This document shows positions 37,210-46,288 of a stretch of DNA of 64,000 nucleotides, piece by piece. A model generated the notes under the pieces. It searched no databases. It was not told where the DNA came from and worked only from the letters and a program-made list of their open reading frames with translations. Source of the DNA: Colwellia sp. 75C3 (GTDB lineage Bacteria; Pseudomonadota; Gammaproteobacteria; Enterobacterales; Alteromonadaceae); contig NZ_PJAU01000057.1 in the NCBI RefSeq assembly GCF_002836255.1, positions 115,933-179,932 of the forward strand, read 5' to 3'. Position 1 is the stretch's first letter. Each line of letters opens with the position of its first letter. A program made the translations under genes and the position numbers.

Positions 37210-39969
37210 TTAGTGAATGTAAGTATTTTTCATTCGTTTATAAAATAACCTTATAGAACACAGTAACAATAAACATAGACTCATTGGTCCGCCAGGAGTT
37301 GGCTCAGGCTCAGGAATTGGCTCAGGCTCGGGAGTTGGCTCAGGCTCAGGAGTTGGCTCAGGCTCCGGGGTTGGTTCAGGTTCTACTTTAGCGTTGACCA
37401 TGATAGTGAGGGTATTATTAATGACTTGTGCTGAATGGTTTGTGCCATCGGTAACACTCACTATAAATTTATTTTCACCAATATCTGAATTTGTTGGTGT
37501 ACCTGTTATTTCGCCAACATCAGAAAGAGAGAACCAGTCAGGACCTGATACTTTGGCAAAAATTAAAGCATCGTTATCTGCATCGATTGCCAAGGCTGAG
37601 ATATTACTGTTATAACTGATGTTTTCTGTTGCTTGTTGCAGTATGTTTTGAATGTTATTCCAAACAGGGGCTGCATTAGTAGGTGCATCACTAATAACGT
37701 TAATGGTTAGGTTTAATTCTGTTGTTGCACTTGCTTGTCCGGTGTTATCACTCACTTTTATCGTAAAAGTATTTTCACCAATATCATCGGCTGTCGGTGT
37801 ACCCTCAACTTTTCCGTTTGACCATAACATTAACCAAGATGGTCCTGATGTTTTGTAAAATGAAAGCTCATCATTATCACCATCACTAACGGCATCGGCT
37901 AGGCTGTTTCTATAGTATTGTAAGATATTAGCATCATCTTTGGTGATATTCGTATCAGCCACATTAATGACTGCATTACTGGTGGTCATTATTAATTCAG
38001 GTGCTTTATTACCTTCTTTAGAACTGAATTTATTTAATGACGTTAAACTATTTGTTAATGCAAATGACAGTAACGAGTCGCTTTTTAATAGGCTAGCCGT
38101 GACATCTATTTCTAACCAAGCATTTTTAACGGCACTTGCACTATTAATGAATTCTCCTAAGGTAGGCATAGTATTCCATGTTAATTCATACTCATCCCAT
38201 TCATTGCTTATTTTATGGACGCTAACTGTGCCGGTAACTGATTCTGAATAAACCTTTAAAGTAGCTGACTCGATACTGCCTTTTACTTGATTGGTGTTAA
38301 ATTTAATATGAGGTCTTGATTGGTCTCCCTCACTATTATTTATATTTATTTGACTGGCTGTTGGTTGTCCTTTGCCATTAGGGTTTGCTTCTTTAGCGAA
38401 GTGATCATCAGTTGCCGTTAATGTTAACGTTTGTTGATAATTACTGGGTTGTTCAACAGCAGTTTCACCAATTACCGTGATGCTGTAAGCAGGAAGCTTA
38501 AGCAATGTAGGTAAGCTATTGACCATACCACCGGAAAGCACCTCTTCTGAGTGAATAAACGTTTGTGGACTTGCCCAATATTGGCGAACGGATTTATTGC
38601 TTGTTGTTAAGTTTTCAGTGTTAACTGTGTAGCTTACTGACGAGGTATTTATTAACAAATAACGCTGCTCATCATTAGCGCTATTATTACCTTGCCAACC
38701 GTAAATAGCATCATAGTCAGCATAACCTGTTGGTGAAACGCTTGGAGTATCTGATAAGTTTATTTTGGCGATGGTATCCATACCTTTTAGCACGCTGCCA
38801 AATGCTCTCATGGCAATGCCACCCGCAGATAAACTGTATTTTTGTGAAGATAAGTCGCCTTGACCATGATCTATGGTTAAGCCACTAAAAGTATTTCCTA
38901 AGTAATGAGAGCCTGATTTTGCACCTGTTATGAGATTATGTAATAAAGCAATCTCTACTCGTCCGTCGGTTAAAAAACTTTGTACTTGATTAGCATTAAA
39001 AAGTGCATGGGCCCAAGTGTTTCGAGTAGGGCCTGTAGCATCTTTCATATTAAACTCGGTGATCCAAATCTTTTTGTCACTAGATAAATTATTTAAAGAG
39101 GTATAACCATGCCATGCTTCAAAAGGCTGAGCTAGCATAATATCAACACCACTATTGGTGATAAATTGTTGCCATTGTTGGCTTTGCTCTTCACTGGTAC
39201 CGAAGTAACTAGTGCTTTTGTCTGCGGGTAATACCGGGTTTAGCTCACTTCGAGTATAGGTGTGAATGATGATGGCATCGCACTTTGAGCATTGCGATAT
39301 TTTTTCATTCCACTCTAATGAACGTGGATCTTTTTTCATGGTACTGACATAAGCAATTTCGACATCAGGATAAATTGCTTTAATGGCATCGGTCCAGATA
39401 TCTGCTTTGCTGACATAGTCTTGACCACTTGGAAACATATCTACGTAGGCTTCATCTTTTAAAAAGAATTCATTGCCTAATTCTATACGGTTTATTGGTA
39501 GACCTTTGGCAGTAACATCGGCAAGACCGTCAAGGGTATGCTGTAGATCTCTTGTTAATAGATTCACAACAAAAATTGGTTCAAACCCTGCATTTTGATA
39601 TCCAGTGTTAAAATTACTAATTTTGTAGTCATAACTTCCTAAGCTTTCTTCACCTGACGCATTGATTTTAATTTGATTGCCCGTAGGCCAATCAAAGTTA
39701 TTAGCAATGGTGCCGCCGGGGTAACGTATTATGGAAGTGCCAGTATTTTTGAAAAGTTGTGTTAGTTCTGTGCGATCCCACGGATTTGTGCTCATCGCTG
39801 ACATCATGTTGGCATTGTAACCGGTAAAGTCTGTCTTTAAAGCACTTGGTTCAGCAATGGTTAATTCAATAACTTCTGCCGCATTGGTTATTGGTGTGAA
39901 TGTTAATGCTGTGCAAAGGAGCAAAAATATATTATTAGATAGTTTTGTAATGGCTAATTTATTTTTCAT
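37210..39969 (-). CDS. Multi-domain GH51-like glycoside hydrolase with CBM96-type module and GlyGly-CTERM
   Basis: A 919-residue surface enzyme. Signal peptide to about residue 30; clan GH-A barrel with IIRYPGGTIANNFDW, acid/base in RIELGNEFF (about E167) and nucleophile in IWITEFNM (about E305), like GH51 alpha-L-arabinofuranosidases (GH79 or GH39 are alternatives); a beta-sandwich domain to about 500; a DNRLRE/CBM96-type domain (about 510-680, HKISNEWDEYELTWNTMP); two Ig/cadherin-like domains; PEPTPE repeats; and TPGGPMSLCLLLLCSIRLFYKR, a GlyGly-CTERM tail. It likely removes side-chain sugars at the cell surface. It lies downstream of the carbohydrate-binding protein gene with a terminator between. 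No operator of its own was seen. Confidence 0.83.
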   Translation of the reverse strand: MKNKLAITKLSNNIFLLLCTALTFTPITNAAEVIELTIAEPSALKTDFTGYNANMMSAMSTNPWDRTELTQLFKNTGTSIIRYPGGTIANNFDWPTGNQIKINASGEESLGSYDYKISNFNTGYQNAGFEPIFVVNLLTRDLQHTLDGLADVTAKGLPINRIELGNEFFLKDEAYVDMFPSGQDYVSKADIWTDAIKAIYPDVEIAYVSTMKKDPRSLEWNEKISQCSKCDAIIIHTYTRSELNPVLPADKSTSYFGTSEEQSQQWQQFITNSGVDIMLAQPFEAWHGYTSLNNLSSDKKIWITEFNMKDATGPTRNTWAHALFNANQVQSFLTDGRVEIALLHNLITGAKSGSHYLGNTFSGLTIDHGQGDLSSQKYSLSAGGIAMRAFGSVLKGMDTIAKINLSDTPSVSPTGYADYDAIYGWQGNNSANDEQRYLLINTSSVSYTVNTENLTTSNKSVRQYWASPQTFIHSEEVLSGGMVNSLPTLLKLPAYSITVIGETAVEQPSNYQQTLTLTATDDHFAKEANPNGKGQPTASQININNSEGDQSRPHIKFNTNQVKGSIESATLKVYSESVTGTVSVHKISNEWDEYELTWNTMPTLGEFINSASAVKNAWLEIDVTASLLKSDSLLSFALTNSLTSLNKFSSKEGNKAPELIMTTSNAVINVADTNITKDDANILQYYRNSLADAVSDGDNDELSFYKTSGPSWLMLWSNGKVEGTPTADDIGENTFTIKVSDNTGQASATTELNLTINVISDAPTNAAPVWNNIQNILQQATENISYNSNISALAIDADNDALIFAKVSGPDWFSLSDVGEITGTPTNSDIGENKFIVSVTDGTNHSAQVINNTLTIMVNAKVEPEPTPEPEPTPEPEPTPEPEPIPEPEPTPGGPMSLCLLLLCSIRLFYKRMKNTYIH
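37299..37388 (-). repeat. Short Pro/Glu tandem repeat (PEPTPE linker)
   Basis: About five 18-bp units encoding EPEPTP, immediately before the GlyGly-CTERM tail of the GH51-like protein. Confidence 0.8.
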
Positions 39970-40016
39970 AACATCAGTACTTAATAGGGTTTATTGTTTC
40001 ATATGATGGAAATCAA

Positions 40017-40047
40017 AAAGGGCGCGGTATAAATACAAGCGCCCTTT
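40017..40047 (-). terminator. Terminator after the carbohydrate-binding protein
   Basis: AAAGGGCGC (40017-40025) and GCGCCCTTT (40039-40047) with flanking T-run on the minus strand. It lies between the genes at 40073 and 39969. Confidence 0.8.
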
Positions 40048-40072
40048 GTTTTTGGTATTTAGGATGAAGTTA

Positions 40073-42877
40073 TTATTTTTTAGTTAATTGTTTCTTAGTT
40101 AATAATCTTCGAGTAAATAGACTTACCATCAGGAATAAACCAGCAAATGAGAAACTACCGCCTTTACTTTCAACTTCTTCGATAACCACTTCTGGTGCGG
40201 TTACTGTCAAATTTTGTGTTATTTCACTGCTGTTACCGGCAGAGTTGGTGGCTTTCCAAGTAATAGTGTAAGTTTTACCTGGCTGGTAAACTGCATCTTT
40301 AAATCCTGTAGTTGCGGTAATAGCACCATCTTTTTCATCAATGGCAACAGGAGCATCGGTTAAGTCACTAAGTACAATAACAGCATCAACACTGGCTTTA
40401 TGGAAGGTTAAGTCAGGTAAATCACCTGAGAAAACAGGCACAGCATTACTAGCTACAATTACTTTTCTTGTTACTTCTTCAGCATTATTTCCCGCAGCAT
40501 CACTAACATTGTAAGTTACGGTATAAGAGCCAGCTGTTGAAATATCAACACTGCCAGTCACAACAATGTTTGCGCTTATATCTCCATCTTTTTCATCTTC
40601 TGCTAACGCGCCAGTATCGGTATATTCTTCACCCTCAACTACTACGGTATTGCTCTCACCTACTAAGGTGATAACAGGTGCGGTCACATCAGTGCTTCCT
40701 ACGATAACATTTCTAGTTAGCGTCGCAATATTCCCGGCAGCATCGCTAACAGTGTAAGTGATAACATAAGTACCGATGATTGCAGTATCGACAGCTCCTG
40801 TGGAGGTAATATTTGTAGTGATGTCACCATCAGTCTCATCTAGTGCGGTGGCTCCAGCATCTGTGTAGCTTCCTCCTTCAAAAACGCTAATAGAGGCGTC
40901 ACCAATTAAAGTAATAATCGGTGCTGAAGTGTCTATAATTTCTTCACTGATTATACTAACAACTCGTGTCACCGTAATAGCGGCGTTTTCTTCAGCATCC
41001 ATAACATCATAGCTTATGGTATGGTCACCCAAAGTTGAAGTATCAACGCTACCGGTAACAATGATATTTGCAGTAATATCTCCATCAGTGTCATCGAATG
41101 CCGTTGCACCTAATTCATTATATTTCCCACCTATCTGAATACTGATGTTACTACCAGATAAAGTTAATACAGGTGCAGTTCTATCTTCAAAATAATCTAA
41201 AATACCATCGGTATCAGCATCAGCTGTATCTGCAACACCATCGTGATCAATATCAGGTGCATCAAAGCTACCAATAGCATTTAATGGCTCCAAATCTTCA
41301 CCATCAAGCAAGCCATCATTATCGTCATCGTTATCATTAAAGTCAGGAATACCATCCATGTCTGAATCTCTGCCTGCGGCTAATAATGCATCCACATTTT
41401 GGTCAGCGAATAAAGTGATACCATCAATCCAAAGATTGCCTAGGTTTTCAATGGTAGGCTTTAAGAGGATAACTTCTACTTCACTGGCTGTTTGAGTGTC
41501 ACTAAGGTTTTTATCTAGTTGGAAGTACTGCCACTCGGTAGATAAATCAGTATCTGTAAGTGGTAAATTAACAAATACATCTGAGTCATCTGCATTTGCT
41601 TTAATCAACCTGGCTTTTACAAGGAACGCATCGCCAGTAGCAGCAAAACCTGCTGCATCGGTTTTAGCCCAAAAACCTAATGAAACCTGGTCTGTTGCAT
41701 CAATAGTTACAATATTGGCTTTACTGGTTGCAGCATTGTTTACTTTGTAAGAAGTCTCACCAATTTTTGCATCCTTTGAGGAAACAAATTTAACCACACT
41801 CCAGTTGTCTTGTTCAGCATCAAGTAGTTCTAGCGTAGTTGTTGATGAGGCTAACGCATTGGTTAGAGGGGCTGTAGTATCGTCATAACCATCGTTATTT
41901 AAATCAGTTGCTGGCGTTGTACTATACGGATGAATATCAGCACTATTGATAATACCATCACCGTCAAAGTCATCATTCGGCTTAGATTCAGTGAAATATG
42001 CTTGTGTTGGATGGGCATCAGCATCGTTCATTAAACCATCGTCATCAGTATCGGTAATAGCATTTAATTGCATTGCGGCTTTGTCGGTATCACTATACAA
42101 ACTAATATTATCAATTAAAATAACATCTCCAGCTTTGGCAGGTTGAATTTGTAATCTAATAATATCATTGTATTTTCCATCGGTTAAAGCTATGCGAGTG
42201 CCGGCAATTGAACCACCTAAGGCAATCGCTTCATCGGCTTCAGCTTGTATGTCGGCAAAAACAAAGGTACGAGAGATAGGAGTCCACTCGCTTGCATTGA
42301 TGATGGTCACATCATCTGCTAAATCAGGGTCATCTTGGTTATCGACGAGCACAGGAGCAAGGTATTTATCAGAAGTAGGCTTACCTTTACCGTTTACACT
42401 ACCGTCTTCAGCTTTTAAGGTCAGTTTTATTTTAACTGGGGTAGTATGGTCAGATACGGTAACCGCTTTTGCCCAGAATCTCAGTGTGATTGAAGAGAAG
42501 CCATCCCCAGTCATGTCTGGAGCACTTAAGCCTTTGTTATTTTTTGTTGTTGTCATTTCAATGGCTTTTGAACCATCAAAACTATTATCTACTGATGTAT
42601 ATGAAGCATCAGCTGAAACTTTAGCCCAGAAGTTAGCGCCAGCCTCAAAATCACTGTTAATGACTCTGTTGATGGTGATTTGTTGTAAGTCAGTATCACA
42701 AGGAGCACCATCTTGTAGATTCGTTACGCCATCGTTATCAAAATCATCACCGGCAGTGTAATCACAGGCGGCATAAGCACCTGAGCTTAATGATAACATT
42801 ACCGCTGCAGCGACTGTTTTTAATGTATGGCTTTGAATACTATTGATATTGCTGCTTCTACTTTTCAGATATGACAT
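40073..42877 (-). CDS. Surface carbohydrate-binding protein with TSP3-like and Ig-like repeats and GlyGly-CTERM
   Basis: A 934-residue protein without a catalytic domain. Signal peptide to about residue 36; calcium-binding thrombospondin-3-like motifs (DDFDNDGVTNLQDG, DTDDDGLMNDADAHP, DFDGDGIINSADIHP, DSDMDGIPDFNDND); two CBM4/9-type beta-sandwich domains (NSDFEAGANFWAK and LLDAEQDNWSVVKF); four HYR/DUF5011-type Ig repeats (APVLTLSGSN..., APIITLIGDA..., APVITLVGES...); and a C-terminal GGSFSFAGLFLMVSLFTRRL, a GlyGly-CTERM signal. Operator site 10 lies 116 bases upstream, tying it to the glycan regulon. The likely role is to bind and hold the glycan at the cell surface, comparable to SusE/F-type proteins, though unrelated by sequence. 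Ligand unknown. Confidence 0.82.
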   Translation of the reverse strand: MSYLKSRSSNINSIQSHTLKTVAAAVMLSLSSGAYAACDYTAGDDFDNDGVTNLQDGAPCDTDLQQITINRVINSDFEAGANFWAKVSADASYTSVDNSFDGSKAIEMTTTKNNKGLSAPDMTGDGFSSITLRFWAKAVTVSDHTTPVKIKLTLKAEDGSVNGKGKPTSDKYLAPVLVDNQDDPDLADDVTIINASEWTPISRTFVFADIQAEADEAIALGGSIAGTRIALTDGKYNDIIRLQIQPAKAGDVILIDNISLYSDTDKAAMQLNAITDTDDDGLMNDADAHPTQAYFTESKPNDDFDGDGIINSADIHPYSTTPATDLNNDGYDDTTAPLTNALASSTTTLELLDAEQDNWSVVKFVSSKDAKIGETSYKVNNAATSKANIVTIDATDQVSLGFWAKTDAAGFAATGDAFLVKARLIKANADDSDVFVNLPLTDTDLSTEWQYFQLDKNLSDTQTASEVEVILLKPTIENLGNLWIDGITLFADQNVDALLAAGRDSDMDGIPDFNDNDDDNDGLLDGEDLEPLNAIGSFDAPDIDHDGVADTADADTDGILDYFEDRTAPVLTLSGSNISIQIGGKYNELGATAFDDTDGDITANIIVTGSVDTSTLGDHTISYDVMDAEENAAITVTRVVSIISEEIIDTSAPIITLIGDASISVFEGGSYTDAGATALDETDGDITTNITSTGAVDTAIIGTYVITYTVSDAAGNIATLTRNVIVGSTDVTAPVITLVGESNTVVVEGEEYTDTGALAEDEKDGDISANIVVTGSVDISTAGSYTVTYNVSDAAGNNAEEVTRKVIVASNAVPVFSGDLPDLTFHKASVDAVIVLSDLTDAPVAIDEKDGAITATTGFKDAVYQPGKTYTITWKATNSAGNSSEITQNLTVTAPEVVIEEVESKGGSFSFAGLFLMVSLFTRRLLTKKQLTKK

Positions 42878-42992
42878 AACTTAACCCCATAAAACTATTG
42901 TTTGAATTATAATACTGAAACAAAGCTTATTTAAGTATAAATCGTAAATAAACTTTATTTCATTTTTAAAGTAATACAATTTTTAACACTTA

Positions 42993-43008
42993 TTGACAAC
43001 GATATCAA
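42993..43008. promoter_or_regulatory. LacI-type operator, site 10
   Basis: TTGACAACGATATCAA, 116 bases upstream of the surface-binding protein start. Full match to the consensus. Confidence 0.78.
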
Positions 43009-43105
43009 TTATTTTATCTTAGTATTGATGGCTTTTTTAGTGTTATTTCATAACTCATTGTTTTATGGAGTTAAATATTTTAAAGGTGTTAGTTGTGTAG
43101 TTTTA

Positions 43106-46100
43106 TTAAGCTTTGATATCGTTGTACTCGCTTGTTATTAGGTATAAACAAGGTAGCACTAATAAACAAATAAAGGTTGTGAATAAAATGCCAAAGCCAA
43201 GTGATACAGCCATAGGTACAATAAATTGAGCTTGGCGTGATGTTTCAAAAACCATGGGGGCTAAACCGCCAAAAGTGGTCAGTGTGGTTAGTAGTATTGG
43301 ACGAAAGCGACGCATACCTGCATTAATAATTGCTTGTTTAGGTTTGTGCCCTTGTTCTATTTGTTTGTTGGCGTACTCGATTAATATAAGGCTGTCATTA
43401 ATAACCACGCCAGCAAGGGCAAGCATACCCATTAAACTCACAATACTTAAGCCAAAACCTAAAACTATATGCCCTAAAATAGCACCCACAGCGCCAAAAG
43501 GAATAATGGCCATAATGAGTAAAGGTTGCAGGTAACTTTTAAAAGCAATGGCTAATAATATATAAATACCAGTAAGCGCAAAAAGGGTACCTAACTCAAG
43601 TTTAGACACACTTTGCGCTATCTCTTTTTGATCACCACTCATTGAAACTTTTAATCCAGCAAACTGGCGAGTAAGTCTAAGAGTGAGTTGCTGATGAATA
43701 AAATCATTAACTTGTGGGATTTTAGTTTCGTCTTCTACTTCAATATAAAGCTGTTCTATACGTTGATTTTTATAGCGTTTAATTGTGGCCGGGCTGTAAG
43801 TTTTACTGATGTTTGCTATTTCATTTAAGGGGACAAAGCCGCCATCGCCCGTACTAATCAGTAGGTTTTCAATATCACCAGAACTTTGCCTTTCTCTTAA
43901 TGGTAGCCGTACTAATACAGTGACTTCGTTTTGTCCTCTGTGCTGGCGGGTAACTCGTGCACCATACAGTGAAGAACGTAATTGTTTAGCAACATCACCT
44001 CCATTAAACCCTAAGCTTTGACCATTTTCATTTAAGGTTAATGACCATTGTGGGTTACCTTGCTCCATTGAGTTGGTAATACTGGTAATGTATTGTCCAC
44101 TTTGCTGGTCACTTTGAAAGTAGTTTTGCGCTGCGATAGCTGCATTACTTAATACGTTAGTATCATTGTGTCTAAGCTCAAGAGTGATAGAAGCTTCAAT
44201 TTGGCTGTTACTATTTTTTCGGGCACTTCCAAAACGCAGCTTGCCTAAATTGTTTAAAGATTGCTTGCCTAATAATTTTGATTGCTCTCGCCATAGGCTT
44301 TTTATATCTACTGAGCTAATTTCACGCTCTTCACTGTCAACGAGTAATAAACCTACTTCTAAGGTGTTTTCAAAAATTTCACTTCTAATACTAATAACTG
44401 CCTGCTCAATTCCGTTTTTTGAGAGCATCTCTTTAGCATTACTTTCAAGCTTGTCTTTTACTTTATTCATTTGCATTAAAGTAAAATCTTCAGGTAATAC
44501 TATACTCGCTTTTACCCAACGGCCCTCCATTTTTGGCATTAAACTAAAGCCCATTTTTCCACTAAAGGCATAACCTAAAACCCATAATAAAATGAGCGAA
44601 GCAATAGATAATGTTAGAGCCGGCCATGAGAGGCATTTTTTCAATACCGACAAATACGGGTGTTGAATAAAGCTCTCTAAGGCTTTGTCAAAATTTTGTT
44701 GAGCCTTTTGCATGGCAAAACTAAAATAAGAGGCTGATTTACTGAGTATATTATTACCTGGGATTTTAGTTGTTTTTTGGTTAATTCTTGCCAAGTGTGC
44801 AGGTAATATAAATAAGGCTTCAAGCCATGAAATAACAAAGCATAGAATAACAACCACAGGTATTGCACCAAACATCAACTTCATAAAACCGGGTAAAAAG
44901 AGCAGAGGGATAAATGCTATAATGTTGGTTAATATTGCAAAGGTTAACGGTTTGGCAACTTCTTGTGCGCCAAGCTGCGCTGCACTTGAAAATGGCATGC
45001 CTTCTTGCATGTGCGTATAAATATTTTCCCCTGCAATAATGGCATCATCAACCACAATACCAAGAGCAATAATAAAGCCAAACATAGACACCATATTGAT
45101 GGAAATACCAAAGCTTGGTAAAAAAAGAATAGCGCCTAAGAAAGCACTTGGAATACCGGCAACTACCCAAAAAGCTAAACGATAATCAAGAAATAAACTC
45201 ATAAAAAATAATACGAGCAGTAAGCCAAAAAATGCATTTTTTAGTAATAAACTAAGTCGTTTTTGGTAGTTTTTTGCATCGTCATCAATAATAGTTAGCC
45301 CTGCTGTAGGGGGCAATAAGGCTTCTAACTCTGGCCACATTGCTTCTATTGCTTTACCTATTTTGTCGGGAGATTGCTCACCTACTCGGTAGATGCGTAA
45401 ACTTGCGGCCAACTGGCCATCAAAGGTGATCATTGATTTAGTATCAGCAAAGCCCTCTGTTACCTTAGCGACATCCTTTAGTTGTAATGCTCCACCATTT
45501 TTGTCAGACATTATGCTTAGTTGAGAAAATTCATCAGCCCAAAGCAGGCGCTCATCTACTTTAACTAATATGTTTCCGCGATTAGATTTAATCGTACCTG
45601 AGGATTGTTCTTTGGTTAACAAACTGATTTTTCTCGCTATTGTCACTAAATCAGTTTGTAAGCTGTTGAGCATATGTTGAGAAATATCAATATGTATTTC
45701 TTCTTTTGCAGTACCATGTAAAGTGACTTTAGAGATATCAACAGACTGTAAAATACGATCGCGTATTTCTTCACTGAGTCGCTTTATACCTATTGCATCT
45801 AAATCACCATGCACGACTATTTCCATTACATCTCTGACTTTACTGGCAAGAAATATTCTGGGTTTATCCATTTCAGTCGGGAATGTGTTAATACGGGTGA
45901 TTGCTTGTTGAACATCTTGAAATATCTTTTGGGCATTATCTGAGCCCTCTAGTTCAGCACGTATGAATAAACGGCCTGTTCGGATAATTGTTTTTACTTC
46001 TTTAATGCCCTCTAATGGTGTGATAATTGCTTCAATGGGCAGGGCAATTGCTGATTCTATTTCATCTGGAGAGGCTCCGGGATAATTTATAACAATACCT

Positions 46101-46288
46101 ACTCGGTCTAGGGTGACGTCAGGCATATATTCTTTGCGTATTATAAACGACATTACTAAGCCGCCGACAATAAGCAATAACATGAGTAAATTTGGCGCAA
46201 TGCCGTGGTTAATCATCCATGCAATTGAATTGTATTTTTGAGCTGCTTTTTTATCGCTAGCTGACTCTTTAGTGATAGATTTAAACAT
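43106..46288 (-). CDS. RND efflux transporter, inner-membrane pump subunit
   Basis: A 1060-residue AcrB/MexB-type proton-driven pump. Twelve membrane segments in the usual 1+5+1+5 pattern, two large periplasmic loops, the Asp pair region in MFGFIIALGIVVDDAIIAGENIY (segment 4), and GMLALAGVVINDSLILIEYANKQIEQG near segment 10. It exports hydrophobic or toxic compounds through the trimeric complex with the two genes just upstream. It overlaps the membrane fusion protein by 8 bases. Nothing in the sequence links it to sugars; a partial match to the LacI operator at its 3' end (43110) is coding sequence. The substrate is unknown. Confidence 0.95.
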   Translation of the reverse strand: MFKSITKESASDKKAAQKYNSIAWMINHGIAPNLLMLLLIVGGLVMSFIIRKEYMPDVTLDRVGIVINYPGASPDEIESAIALPIEAIITPLEGIKEVKTIIRTGRLFIRAELEGSDNAQKIFQDVQQAITRINTFPTEMDKPRIFLASKVRDVMEIVVHGDLDAIGIKRLSEEIRDRILQSVDISKVTLHGTAKEEIHIDISQHMLNSLQTDLVTIARKISLLTKEQSSGTIKSNRGNILVKVDERLLWADEFSQLSIMSDKNGGALQLKDVAKVTEGFADTKSMITFDGQLAASLRIYRVGEQSPDKIGKAIEAMWPELEALLPPTAGLTIIDDDAKNYQKRLSLLLKNAFFGLLLVLFFMSLFLDYRLAFWVVAGIPSAFLGAILFLPSFGISINMVSMFGFIIALGIVVDDAIIAGENIYTHMQEGMPFSSAAQLGAQEVAKPLTFAILTNIIAFIPLLFLPGFMKLMFGAIPVVVILCFVISWLEALFILPAHLARINQKTTKIPGNNILSKSASYFSFAMQKAQQNFDKALESFIQHPYLSVLKKCLSWPALTLSIASLILLWVLGYAFSGKMGFSLMPKMEGRWVKASIVLPEDFTLMQMNKVKDKLESNAKEMLSKNGIEQAVISIRSEIFENTLEVGLLLVDSEEREISSVDIKSLWREQSKLLGKQSLNNLGKLRFGSARKNSNSQIEASITLELRHNDTNVLSNAAIAAQNYFQSDQQSGQYITSITNSMEQGNPQWSLTLNENGQSLGFNGGDVAKQLRSSLYGARVTRQHRGQNEVTVLVRLPLRERQSSGDIENLLISTGDGGFVPLNEIANISKTYSPATIKRYKNQRIEQLYIEVEDETKIPQVNDFIHQQLTLRLTRQFAGLKVSMSGDQKEIAQSVSKLELGTLFALTGIYILLAIAFKSYLQPLLIMAIIPFGAVGAILGHIVLGFGLSIVSLMGMLALAGVVINDSLILIEYANKQIEQGHKPKQAIINAGMRRFRPILLTTLTTFGGLAPMVFETSRQAQFIVPMAVSLGFGILFTTFICLLVLPCLYLITSEYNDIKA

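Noticed and set aside
42168..42761. 197-codon plus-strand open frame antisense to the surface-binding protein
   Set aside because: The minus-strand frame has clear domains and a signal peptide; the antisense frame has no ribosome-binding site or family match.
43110..43126. Partial LacI-type operator match near 43110
   Set aside because: Only the left half fits, and it lies within the 3' coding end of the RND pump.
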